IMG/VR virus record: IMGVR_UViG_3300025910_000141
Location: 1 to 20,909 of that record
From: a virus
Strand: one strand, 5' to 3'
Length of the DNA stretch: 20,909 nucleotides
Positions 12,353-19,309 of this stretch are shown here, piece by piece. Under the pieces are notes generated by a model, which worked only from the letters and a program-made list of their open reading frames with translations, did no database searches and had not been told where the DNA came from. Every line of letters starts with the position of its first letter. Position 1 is the first letter of the stretch. The translations under genes were made by a program, and so were the position numbers.

Positions 12353-14821
12353 CTACGCCGTCACGGTGACCTTGAGCCGAGACTTGATCGCCGCAGCCAC
12401 TGCGGGTTGAGTGCGTACGGCCTTCGCCATCATGCGGCCGAACTCCGATTCGCCGAAGTCCAGCTTGAGGGTGATCTCGTCGCGACCGCCGGCAGCCGCT
12501 GGGCGCAGCGGCTGCACCTGGGCGCCACGTGGCAGGTGCAGCAACTCGGGGCCGGCGTCGCCGACCACGGCCGAGCCTGCCTGCATGATGGTGCCGCCGC
12601 GGGCCAGGAAGGGGATGTTCGGGGTGTTGAGGCTGCCGCCGCCGATGGTGCCGAGCACCGGAAGGGTGACGGAGGGGATTCGGAATGACAGGTTGTTCCA
12701 GCGGGCGATCACCCAGTTCAGGGCCGACCGGAACGCGTTCTTGATCCCGTCGAACATGCCCGAAGCGGCCTTGCCGATCCGGCCGGGCAGGTTCTTGACC
12801 GCGCTGACGAGAGAGTCGATTCGGCCCTTGATGATGTTGAAGGTCGCGGTGGCCTTGGTCTTGAAGTCGGAGATCTTGTCGGCTGCGTGGCGGAACCACC
12901 ACACGATCTTTTTGACGCCGTCGATGAAGTCGAGGATCTTCTTCTGGTTCTTCGGGTTGTCCAGCCAGTCCGAAATGTCTTCGAGGGTGAGGGCGAGTCC
13001 GGTGAGGAAGGTGTCGCCGCCCTTCTTCGCATCCGGGAAGATGATCTTGATGAACTTGCCGATGACCTTGACAACGTCCTCACCGACGCGCCAGATCTTG
13101 TAAAGGGTGTCCGCGGCGCCCTTGAAGAACTTGTCCAGCTCGCCCGTCTCGTCGGCCTTCGCGATCCACGCCGAGAACTTCTCGATCACCCGAGCGATGA
13201 GGTGTCCCAGTTTTTCGAGGAACGGGCCCGATGCCCGGGCCAGCCGGCCGAACGCGTCGACCAGCGGACCGGCGACCGCCCGGCCGATCTCACCGAGGGC
13301 CTTGCGTGCGGACTCGGCGCCCTTCGCCATGTTGTCGATGAACGACTTCCTGCTCGCCGACGCGACGAACGTCGAAGCGATCTGGTTGAACGTGCCCGCG
13401 AACCCGCCCAGCGTCTTGTGCAGCTGCGGCATCCACCGCTCCGCGAGCGTCCGCACGCGGTCACCCAGACCGGCGAACAACTTCTCCTGCACGTCCAGGC
13501 GCAGCCGCTCGAACGCTGGCCGCAGGTTCAGGATGGTGTTGAGGAACTGTCGGGCCGCCGGCGCCAGCTTCGTAATCTTCTGACCCGCACCACCCCCGCC
13601 GCCACCGCCGGACGCCTGCTGCTTGCGGGCGTCCGCCAGCCGCTCCTCGGCCTCCTTCTCGGCCTCGATCGCGTCGGCCACCCGCTGCCGGGCGTCCTGC
13701 TCACGCTTCTTCGCCTGAACGACCTCGTCGGAGCCCTCGACGCCCTTCTTCGCGTTCTCGGCGTTCGCCTCGGTCAGGTCGTCGACCCGGTTCTTCGCCC
13801 GTTCGAGCCCGAGCTTCGCTTCCTCGAGCGCCTCGTTGGCCTTCTTGATCTGGATCGGGTCGCCGGTGCGCATCGCGTTGGCGACGCCAGCCTCAGCCTC
13901 GGCCACCGCATCGGTTGCGTCTTTCTGGTCCAATCGGGCCTGCTTGAGGTCCAGCGCCTGGTCCCGCATGCGCTTCGACGCCGATTCGCGGGCCTCGTTG
14001 ATCGCCTGCTGCGCCTCCAGGGCGTCCTTCTGCGCATCTTTGATGTCACGTTCGGCGCGGGCGACCGCCCGGGCCGCCTGCTCGACGGCCCGGTTGGCGG
14101 CCGCGGCCTGCTTCGCCGCGCCTGACGAACCGCCGGTCGCAGTCGTCAGCCGCTTGTACTCGTCGCCCAGGCCGAACAGGCCGAGCTTCAGCGTTCCCAC
14201 AGCGGCGATGCCGCCAGTGAACATGCCTGGCAGCGAGCCGAGAATCCCGCCGAGCACGGAAATAGCCGGGCCCACCGAGACGAGAGCCAACAAGGCACCC
14301 TCGGTGGCCATGAGCGCCGCAACCAGAGGCGCATACGGCCCCGCTGCAGCGCTCGCCGAGCTGGCCATGCTTGCCGTTGTCGTTGCCGCGCGCGCCGCCG
14401 ACCCGCTCGCGGCGTCCCCCGCAGTCGAGAACACCTGCAGCGCAGACGCGAGCTTGCCGATCAGCCCGGGCCCTTCGGCAAGGCCGTCGAGGAAGCCGGA
14501 GAGTCCGCCTCGCCTGCCGCTGCTGCTGGTCTGCTCGATCTCGGTGCGGACTCGGCGCAGCTGCGTCAGTAGAGACCGGTCGCGGGCCATCTTGCCGAAC
14601 AGGGTCTTGTCGCCGGTCGCCGCGAACTCCCGGTTGAGCTCCGCGAGGTGCCGCTCGGTCTCCTGGATCTGCCGGTCGAGCCGCTCGGTGGAGACGTTCG
14701 CCTGATTCATGGCGGCCTCCGCGGAACGGCCTGCGGAGGTGAATGCTCCGCGGACTACGCCGAGGACCCTGCTGACGTTGTCGCGGCCGAGCAGGTTGAA
14801 GACGAGCGAGGTGTCCGACAT
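12353..14821 (-). CDS. Tape measure protein
   Basis: 822 residues. An N-terminal helical region (1-100) is followed by a hydrophobic stretch (about 160-218), a long Ala/Glu/Lys/Gln-rich coiled coil (about 233-402) and a Gly-only linker (404-413). A second helical half ends with the C-terminal pattern LARGGTIMQAGSAVVGDAGP, typical of tape measures. It fixes tail length and travels through the tube at DNA entry. By the usual rule of about 1.5 angstrom per residue the tail would be near 120 nm. The ATG overlaps the stop of the frameshifted chaperone (TGATG), the classical arrangement. Confidence 0.93.
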   Translation of the reverse strand: MSDTSLVFNLLGRDNVSRVLGVVRGAFTSAGRSAEAAMNQANVSTERLDRQIQETERHLAELNREFAATGDKTLFGKMARDRSLLTQLRRVRTEIEQTSSSGRRGGLSGFLDGLAEGPGLIGKLASALQVFSTAGDAASGSAARAATTTASMASSASAAAGPYAPLVAALMATEGALLALVSVGPAISVLGGILGSLPGMFTGGIAAVGTLKLGLFGLGDEYKRLTTATGGSSGAAKQAAAANRAVEQAARAVARAERDIKDAQKDALEAQQAINEARESASKRMRDQALDLKQARLDQKDATDAVAEAEAGVANAMRTGDPIQIKKANEALEEAKLGLERAKNRVDDLTEANAENAKKGVEGSDEVVQAKKREQDARQRVADAIEAEKEAEERLADARKQQASGGGGGGGAGQKITKLAPAARQFLNTILNLRPAFERLRLDVQEKLFAGLGDRVRTLAERWMPQLHKTLGGFAGTFNQIASTFVASASRKSFIDNMAKGAESARKALGEIGRAVAGPLVDAFGRLARASGPFLEKLGHLIARVIEKFSAWIAKADETGELDKFFKGAADTLYKIWRVGEDVVKVIGKFIKIIFPDAKKGGDTFLTGLALTLEDISDWLDNPKNQKKILDFIDGVKKIVWWFRHAADKISDFKTKATATFNIIKGRIDSLVSAVKNLPGRIGKAASGMFDGIKNAFRSALNWVIARWNNLSFRIPSVTLPVLGTIGGGSLNTPNIPFLARGGTIMQAGSAVVGDAGPELLHLPRGAQVQPLRPAAAGGRDEITLKLDFGESEFGRMMAKAVRTQPAVAAAIKSRLKVTVTA

Positions 14822-15377
14822 CAGCCCTCCTCGTCACGGTCGCGGCCGTAGTCGTCGAGCCAGTCGCAGAGCGCGAGAAACTCACCGACAGGAAGGGAGC
14901 CGATCTCCCACGGGCGGATGTGCAGGACGTGCGCGAAGTTCGCCAGGTGCTTCAGTCGGAGGCGTTCGAGGCTTTTCCCGGCTCGACCTCGACCGGCTCA
15001 GGCACCTCGCCAATACGTTCGCTGATCTCGTATTCGACGCCGGCCAGCACCGCGTCGCGTTCGTCGCTCGACAGGTCGGCCTTCAGCACCCGGTCACGGA
15101 TCTGGATCAACTCGTCCAGGTCGTACTCGACCCGCAGCTCGCGCATCCGGAAGTCCGGGGTGTCCTCGTAGCGAAGCTGCGGATGCTGCTGCCGCTGAAA
15201 GTGCCACAGCAAGATGCGACGAGCCTTGGCATCACCGCTACGTATCCCTGCGGCGAAGTCGTCCCAGGTACCCCCGAACCGCTTCTGAATAGCTTCGGCC
15301 TCGGACTGGCGAACATCGCCGGGATCCCAGGTCCACTCCTGAGGCTCACTGCCATCGGGCGCATAGGTGACCTTCAT
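14821..15377 (-). CDS. Tail assembly chaperone GT, -1 frameshift product
   Basis: The G reading frame (135 residues from 15377) switches -1 at GGGAAAA (14973-14979). It then reads 50 further residues (SLERLRLKHLANFAHVL... to ...DRDEEG) and stops at 14821-14823, giving a 185-residue protein. The extension frame is open with no start codon of its own and ends exactly on the tape measure start. This is the lambda G/GT design: G and GT hold the tape measure during tube polymerisation. The two zero-frame codons at the slip are GGA AAA, fully re-pairable after a -1 slip. Frequency and any downstream stimulatory structure are not known. Confidence 0.85.
14952..15377 (-). CDS. Tail assembly chaperone G (unshifted product)
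   Basis: 141 residues. The N-terminal beta region (KVTYAPDGSEPQEWTWDPGD) is followed by helices (EAEAIQKRFGGTWDDFAAGI, ARRILLWHFQRQQHP) and a C-terminal Glu/Pro-rich tail, as in actinophage G-type chaperones. The ATG at 15377 has a good ribosome binding site (AGAGGAGCACG) and overlaps the stop of the upstream gene (ATGA). A longer form starting at 15500 would overlap that gene by more than 120 bases and is rejected. Confidence 0.88.
   Translation of the reverse strand: MKVTYAPDGSEPQEWTWDPGDVRQSEAEAIQKRFGGTWDDFAAGIRSGDAKARRILLWHFQRQQHPQLRYEDTPDFRMRELRVEYDLDELIQIRDRVLKADLSSDERDAVLAGVEYEISERIGEVPEPVEVEPGKASNASD
14973..14979 (-). other. Ribosomal slippery site GGGAAAA
   Basis: Read on the minus strand the heptamer is G GGA AAA in the G reading frame, a perfect X-XXY-YYZ sequence. 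The unshifted frame stops 19 bases downstream, while the -1 frame stays open for 50 codons. Confidence 0.85.
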
Positions 15378-15865
15378 CGTGCTCCTCTGATCCTCGCGCT
15401 CATGTCGGTGACGGCACGTTCGACGGCCGCCCGGTACGCGGCCCGCCGCGCCCGGATCGGGTCGTCGAACCAGCCGGGCTTGCCGCGCTGGCCCACCCAC
15501 ACCTCGCGGTTGCCGAATACGGGGTGCCGCCAGCCGTCGCGGTTGGTGCGCCGCGGCGCCTGCCGGAACCCGCGGGGCATTCCGCGCGTCGACACCCGCA
15601 CCCGCACGCCGACGGTCTTGCCGGCAAGCCGGGCTTCCGCCTTCACCTGACGTGCGATCGCGTTTCGCAGCGGCTCACCCTCGTGCGGCAGGCCGGCGGA
15701 GCCCATCGACATGATCCGGCCCTTGGCCTCGGCCACTGCCGGGGCGACCGCCCGTCGCAGCTCCTTCGCAAGCTGTCGCCGAAGCCGCATGCCGTCTTCT
15801 TCATAGCGCAGCGCGGTGGCCGCGTCGGCGAGGTCGTCGGCGCTGATCGACCAGGCGCCGGCCAT
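15374..15865 (-). CDS. HK97 gp10-like virion protein (neck/tail component)
   Basis: 163 residues, Arg/Ala-rich and basic. Helical N-terminus (LADAATALRYEEDGMRLRRQ); a central GKTVGVRVRVSTRGMP strand; and a C-terminal block PVFGNREVWVGQRGKPGWFD then RAAVERAV. This block resembles the end of HK97 gp10-type neck proteins (H-P-x-FG-x-R...W). Such proteins usually lie before the tail tube gene; here it comes after both tube genes and just before the chaperones. Start and stop overlap neighbours (TGATG and ATGA), so translation is coupled. Confidence 0.6.
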   Translation of the reverse strand: MAGAWSISADDLADAATALRYEEDGMRLRRQLAKELRRAVAPAVAEAKGRIMSMGSAGLPHEGEPLRNAIARQVKAEARLAGKTVGVRVRVSTRGMPRGFRQAPRRTNRDGWRHPVFGNREVWVGQRGKPGWFDDPIRARRAAYRAAVERAVTDMSARIRGAR

Positions 15866-16275
15866 CAGGCTGTGGCGCGGGAAACGGCGCCGGTCGTCGG
15901 GAAGGTTACGCTGACTTCGGCCACGTCACCGACGCCGCCGGAGATGGGGTTCCACTGGCGAATGTTGGCGCTGCCCGTGTACTTCGGGTTGGACGTGCCG
16001 ACCGCGGACTGGGTGGCCCGAATCTCGAACGTCACCACTGTGAACGCGAGCGGCCACATGATGGCGTCGAGCGCCGCGGCGGCGACGTCCTGCTTGAACT
16101 GCAGAGCCAGCGAACCGCTTTTGATGCCCGACAGCTCCTCGTGCCAGCCGTTGCTGCCGAAGGTGGTCGTGTCCTTCGACTCCGCCTCGAACTGAGCCTG
16201 GATGCTCGAGCAGTAGCTCGACAGGTCGGTGCCGTTGAGGGCCACGAAGCCCGCAGTGAGAACGAACTTGGCCAT
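15865..16275 (-). CDS. Major tail (tube) protein, shorter paralogue
   Basis: 136 residues. MAKFVLTAGFVALNGTDLSS, then ESKDTTTFGSNGWHEELSGI, then SLALQF are typical of lambda gpV-like actinophage tube subunits, which stack as hexameric rings. About 70 N-terminal residues match the next gene upstream (FVL, ESKDTT-F, WHEE--GI-S-SLA). It has its own ribosome binding site (GAAAGGGC), and a hairpin lies in the 71-base gap before it, so it may be made in a different amount from its partner. Shortness and position next to the chaperones favour it as the main tube subunit. Confidence 0.85.
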   Translation of the reverse strand: MAKFVLTAGFVALNGTDLSSYCSSIQAQFEAESKDTTTFGSNGWHEELSGIKSGSLALQFKQDVAAAALDAIMWPLAFTVVTFEIRATQSAVGTSNPKYTGSANIRQWNPISGGVGDVAEVSVTFPTTGAVSRATA

Positions 16276-16304
16276 GACGTAGCCCTTTCAGTGCACAGCG
16301 AAGC

Positions 16305-16330
16305 ACCCCGCAGGCGGTGGCGCGCGGGGT
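16305..16330 (-). terminator. Hairpin between the two tube genes
   Basis: ACCCCGC (16305-16311) pairs with GCGGGGT (16324-16330) around a 12-base GC-rich loop. It lies in the longest non-coding gap of the structural operon, 29 bases before the shorter tube gene. It has no T tract. It may be a processing site, a pause, or an RNA stabiliser. Confidence 0.3.
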
Positions 16331-16346
16331 ACGAGGACGAGGACGG

Positions 16347-17084
16347 TCAGACGGCGATGCCGGCGGTGACGGCGAACAGAATGCTCGGGCCGGTGCCGGT
16401 GATCGTGTACGACACCCGGAACCAGTCGTCGGTGATCGGTCCTGCGACCCGGGTGATCTGTGAGCCGATCGCGGTCATCGCGGAGAACGTGGTGACGGTC
16501 GTGGGCGAGGGGAAGCCGACGGCGTTGTCCGACTGGATCGCCAAAGTGAGGCTGGGCGTGGTGCCGGATACGGAGAAGACGTGCACGGCGACGTACAAGC
16601 GCAGGCCGGTCGCGACGGCGCCGAGCTGCAAGGCGGTGCCGGTGCCGGTTGTCGTTCGGGCGGTGGGGGTGGCCAGTACCTGCCCGCGGGCCAATGGCCA
16701 CGCGCCGACCGACTGCCACGACCACGGGGCGACGTCGCCGACCGCGCCGAGGGCCTGGTATTGGCGGCGGTTGTACTGAGTGAGATAGGCGAGGGACCCA
16801 TCGGCGGCTGTCGCCGGGCAGACGGATACCGCGCCGACGGCGCCGAGGTTGCCGAACGCGTCATCGTCCGGCTTGGACAGGTCGCCCGCGTCCCATTGGC
16901 CGGAAGCGGCGAGGGACACCGACCTGATGCCGGTGATCTCCTCGTGCCACACGTTGCCTGTCGGCACGAACGCCGTGGTGTCCTTGCTCTCGCCTTCGGC
17001 GTTCAGCGCGATCTGGTTGTTGTAGGTGGTGAGGTCGGCGCCGCCGGCGAACAGCCTCACGTTCTGCAGGACGAACTTGCCCAT
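16347..17084 (-). CDS. Tail tube protein, longer paralogue with extra C-terminal domain
   Basis: 245 residues. The N-terminus (MGKFVLQNVRLFAGGADLTT, ESKDTTAFVPTGNVWHEEIT) is clearly related to the shorter tube protein downstream. Its C-terminal 130 residues or so (from about 115; RLYVAVHVFSVSGTTPSLTL, TDDWFRVSYTITGTGPSILF) form an added beta-sandwich-like domain. It could be the major tube subunit with a surface decoration domain, a minor tube or tail-completion variant, or a product of duplication. The ATG overlaps the stop of the tail terminator candidate (TGATG). Confidence 0.8.
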   Translation of the reverse strand: MGKFVLQNVRLFAGGADLTTYNNQIALNAEGESKDTTAFVPTGNVWHEEITGIRSVSLAASGQWDAGDLSKPDDDAFGNLGAVGAVSVCPATAADGSLAYLTQYNRRQYQALGAVGDVAPWSWQSVGAWPLARGQVLATPTARTTTGTGTALQLGAVATGLRLYVAVHVFSVSGTTPSLTLAIQSDNAVGFPSPTTVTTFSAMTAIGSQITRVAGPITDDWFRVSYTITGTGPSILFAVTAGIAV

Positions 17085-17530
17085 CAGCTGCTGCTCCCGA
17101 TCACGCGGACGGTCAGATTCGCGCCGTACCAGCTCGTTTCATTGGGACCGGGAACCATGCGGTAGCCGTCGATCCGGGTCACCCAGAGGTCGTCGGCCTG
17201 CCCCGGGATCGCGGCCACGCCCGGCGCCCCGCGAGCGGCCAGTAGCGCGGCGCGCACGGAGTAGGTGCCCGTGCGGGAGATCAGCCGGTCGAGCAGCTGT
17301 TGCCCGTCGGCGTCGTCGGCCGCCGACACGAGCAGCCGGCAGGTGATGTCGGCGGTGTCAAAGCCGCCGTCGGTGGGCCCGAATGAACCGTTGGGGTCGA
17401 TGACGACCTCGGCCGGATAGAAGCACGGCACGTGCGGTTCGTCCTTGGCGAACGCGTACGCGTCCAGCTTCGGTATCTCCGCGGCAATCACGGCGTCGCG
17501 CAGTGCCTGCTTGACGAGGTCGTACTGCAC
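17084..17530 (-). CDS. Tail terminator / head-tail joining protein candidate
   Basis: 148 residues from a GTG one base after the preceding stop. Helix YDLVKQALRDAVIAA at the N-terminus, then strands including HVPCFYPAEVVIDPNG, DITCRLLVSAADDADGQQLL, a helix ...LDRLISRTG, and a C-terminal strand YGANLTVRVIG. This alternating alpha/beta pattern, and the place just before the tube genes, fit tail terminator proteins that cap the tube and join it to the head. A longer reading to 17686 would overlap the small upstream gene and is rejected. Confidence 0.65.
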   Translation of the reverse strand: MQYDLVKQALRDAVIAAEIPKLDAYAFAKDEPHVPCFYPAEVVIDPNGSFGPTDGGFDTADITCRLLVSAADDADGQQLLDRLISRTGTYSVRAALLAARGAPGVAAIPGQADDLWVTRIDGYRMVPGPNETSWYGANLTVRVIGSSS

Positions 17531-17531
17531 G

Positions 17532-17762
17532 TCAGCCCTCGGCGGCCTTCGGTCCTCGGGCCGACTTCGGGACGACGAGCGCGGGCGGGTCTTCGAACTC
17601 GATCGGCGGGCCTTCGACGATTCCGCCCGTTGCCAGCCCGGCCAGCTCGGAGTGCAACCGTATCTGCGATTCGAGCGCCGCGGCATGCGCCGGGTCGATG
17701 GTCGCTGCGCGCTCTGCAGTCAGCCGCTCGACGGCCGCGCGGGAGTTGTCCTGCTGGGACAC
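17532..17762 (-). CDS. Small hypothetical virion-operon protein
   Basis: 76 residues from a GTG with a strong ribosome binding site (GAGGAGGCGCT). A helical N-terminal half (DNSRAAVERLTAERAATIDP, AALESQIRLHSELAGLATGG) is followed by a Pro/Glu-rich tail. It lies between the connector and tail terminator candidates, where a head-tail stopper is often found, but it is too short and unlike one to be called so. No family is recognised. Confidence 0.6.
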   Translation of the reverse strand: MSQQDNSRAAVERLTAERAATIDPAHAAALESQIRLHSELAGLATGGIVEGPPIEFEDPPALVVPKSARGPKAAEG

Positions 17763-17771
17763 AGCGCCTCC

Positions 17772-18635
17772 TCAGGCGATCAAGGGATTGATGTACGGGG
17801 CGATCAGTGCTTCGACGTCCGGGTCGACCCGGGACACCCGCACCGCACCCCACTCGGCGGAGCTGATGACGCCTTGCGGAGAGTCCTTTCTCCGGTAGAG
17901 CCGGGCGGCGAGCAGCGCGGCGGCCTGGGCGATCTCGTCCGGCACGGACGGGCACCCCCACCGGGCGGTGACCCGGGCCCTGCCTGATCGCGGCAGCCAT
18001 CCGACCTCGCCCCGGAGCCGGGTAATCGGCGCGGCAATAAACAGCAGCGGATCGTCGACGCCCGCGTCGAGGCCGGTGACCGCCGTCCAGCCTGCCGAGT
18101 CGGACCCGGTCTCGACGATCAGCCCCGTCGCGGTGGCGATGTCGGGCACCAGCAGAACCTGGTAGCCGTCCTCGCAGAACGACCGGCCGGTGATCGGCAC
18201 CGTCCGGGCGGTCGCCGTCTTGTCGGGCCAGAACCTGCGCCCGCACCGGCGGTCGATCCAACGTGAAGCCGCAAGAACAGCCCCACGGATCAGGTCGTCC
18301 CTGACGTCGACTGAGTCCTTGCCCAATGCCGCTTTGACCGTCTCCAGGCCGGCATACGCGGCCGGTCCCGGATCGGCCACGGTGAACGTGAAAGGAATGA
18401 CGTCAGTCACGATGCCCGTCACCGACCACGCCCCGTACCACAGCCCGATCTCGTCGGCGCTGTTCACCGCCGACCGATACGCGCCAGTCGATGGTGAGAC
18501 GACCGACGGATTCACGACGGCGCCGGACGGCTTGGTCACCGCGACGGTCACGGTGGCCGCGACGAGCTCGCCGTCGCGGTCATAGACGGTGTGCTCGAGC
18601 GGCACGCCGTCGCCGAGGCTGAAGACCGTTGTCAC
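17772..18635 (-). CDS. Head-tail connector with N-terminal Ig-like domain
   Basis: 287 residues. About 1-95 is an Ig-like beta domain (GELVAATVTVAVTKPSGAVV, STGAYRSAVNSADEIGLWYG). About 97-287 resembles HK97 gp6-type connectors: the helix LETVKAALGKDSVDVRDDLI, then AASRWIDRRCGRRFWP, then a C-terminal ARLYRRKDSPQGVISSAEWG. It should sit under the portal and let the tail dock. The GTG start overlaps the stop of the preceding gene (GTGA). In-frame sequence further upstream runs through other genes and is not part of it. The fused Ig-like domain may decorate the neck. Confidence 0.75.
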   Translation of the reverse strand: MTTVFSLGDGVPLEHTVYDRDGELVAATVTVAVTKPSGAVVNPSVVSPSTGAYRSAVNSADEIGLWYGAWSVTGIVTDVIPFTFTVADPGPAAYAGLETVKAALGKDSVDVRDDLIRGAVLAASRWIDRRCGRRFWPDKTATARTVPITGRSFCEDGYQVLLVPDIATATGLIVETGSDSAGWTAVTGLDAGVDDPLLFIAAPITRLRGEVGWLPRSGRARVTARWGCPSVPDEIAQAAALLAARLYRRKDSPQGVISSAEWGAVRVSRVDPDVEALIAPYINPLIA

Positions 18636-18901
18636 TTGTCGCCCGGCTTGGATGCCGCCTTGTCGGTCGGCTTCGGGGCGGCCTTCGTGGTGCGCCGCGG
18701 TGCCGGGGCGACCAGCTGCTCGTAGGCGGCGGCGTCGGCGTCGGCGATGGGCTCGCCGACCGGGTAGGCGAGGAACGCGGCCCGTGGGTCGCCGTCGGCC
18801 ACCAGCTGGCCGCCGGCGGTCCGGTACACCCGGATCGTGGCGAGCGTCCGGCCCGGTACGGCCGGAACTTCGGTGCGCTGTGTGGTGATCTGCTGTCCCA
18901 C
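18632..18901 (-). CDS. Small protein with Lys/Ala/Pro-rich tail, virion operon
   Basis: 89 residues from a GTG preceded by AGGAAGG. A compact N-terminal region (RTLATIRVYRTAGGQLVADG, AFLAYPVGEPIADADAAAYE) precedes a disordered, basic Lys/Ala/Pro/Thr tail of about 20 residues. Position between the capsid-associated protein and the connector suggests a head completion or minor head protein. No family is recognised. Confidence 0.6.
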   Translation of the reverse strand: MGQQITTQRTEVPAVPGRTLATIRVYRTAGGQLVADGDPRAAFLAYPVGEPIADADAAAYEQLVAPAPRRTTKAAPKPTDKAASKPGDK

Positions 18902-18913
18902 GGGCCCGCCTTC

Positions 18914-19306
18914 CTACAGGTAAAGGACGGCGACGCGGAATCGGCCCGCAGTCAGGGCCGCCGTCGCGATCGTGATGGCCAGCGACCGGACCGCCGTGGT
19001 CTTCAGCGAGCTGGCACCGGTGAACACTGGGGCGACCGACTTGCGGCCGGTCGTCGACCACGGGGCGCCGGACACGGCCGCGGCGGCGAGCAAGTCGCCG
19101 GCCGCCTCGCTGTTGACCGCCACGGTGGCCGAGCCGCCGGATGTGACCGCGGTGAGCACCTCGATGAACCCGCCGAGGATGTACGCCCCGGCCGGGATCG
19201 AGTTGTCGCCGCGCAGCGTGATCGTGGAGACCGCGCCGCCGTCGACGGCGAAGTCGTACTCCCCGATGCACGTCTTGATGCGGGTTGTGCCGTCGATCGT
19301 TCCCAC
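18914..19306 (-). CDS. Small virion protein after the capsid gene, decoration candidate
   Basis: 130 residues from a GTG, 3 bases after the major capsid stop. It is almost all beta (IKTCIGEYDFAVDGGAVSTI, RSLAITIATAALTAGRFRVA) with Ala/Gly/Thr-rich turns. Small beta proteins immediately downstream of an HK97-type capsid gene are often capsid decoration proteins that trimerise on the shell, so that is the favoured role. The sequence alone does not prove it. Confidence 0.65.
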   Translation of the reverse strand: MGTIDGTTRIKTCIGEYDFAVDGGAVSTITLRGDNSIPAGAYILGGFIEVLTAVTSGGSATVAVNSEAAGDLLAAAAVSGAPWSTTGRKSVAPVFTGASSLKTTAVRSLAITIATAALTAGRFRVAVLYL

Positions 19307-19309
19307 GGC

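Noticed and set aside
12887-14125. 412-codon plus-strand reading frame over the tape measure gene
   Set aside because: Leu/Arg/Asp-rich antisense shadow of the coiled-coil region.
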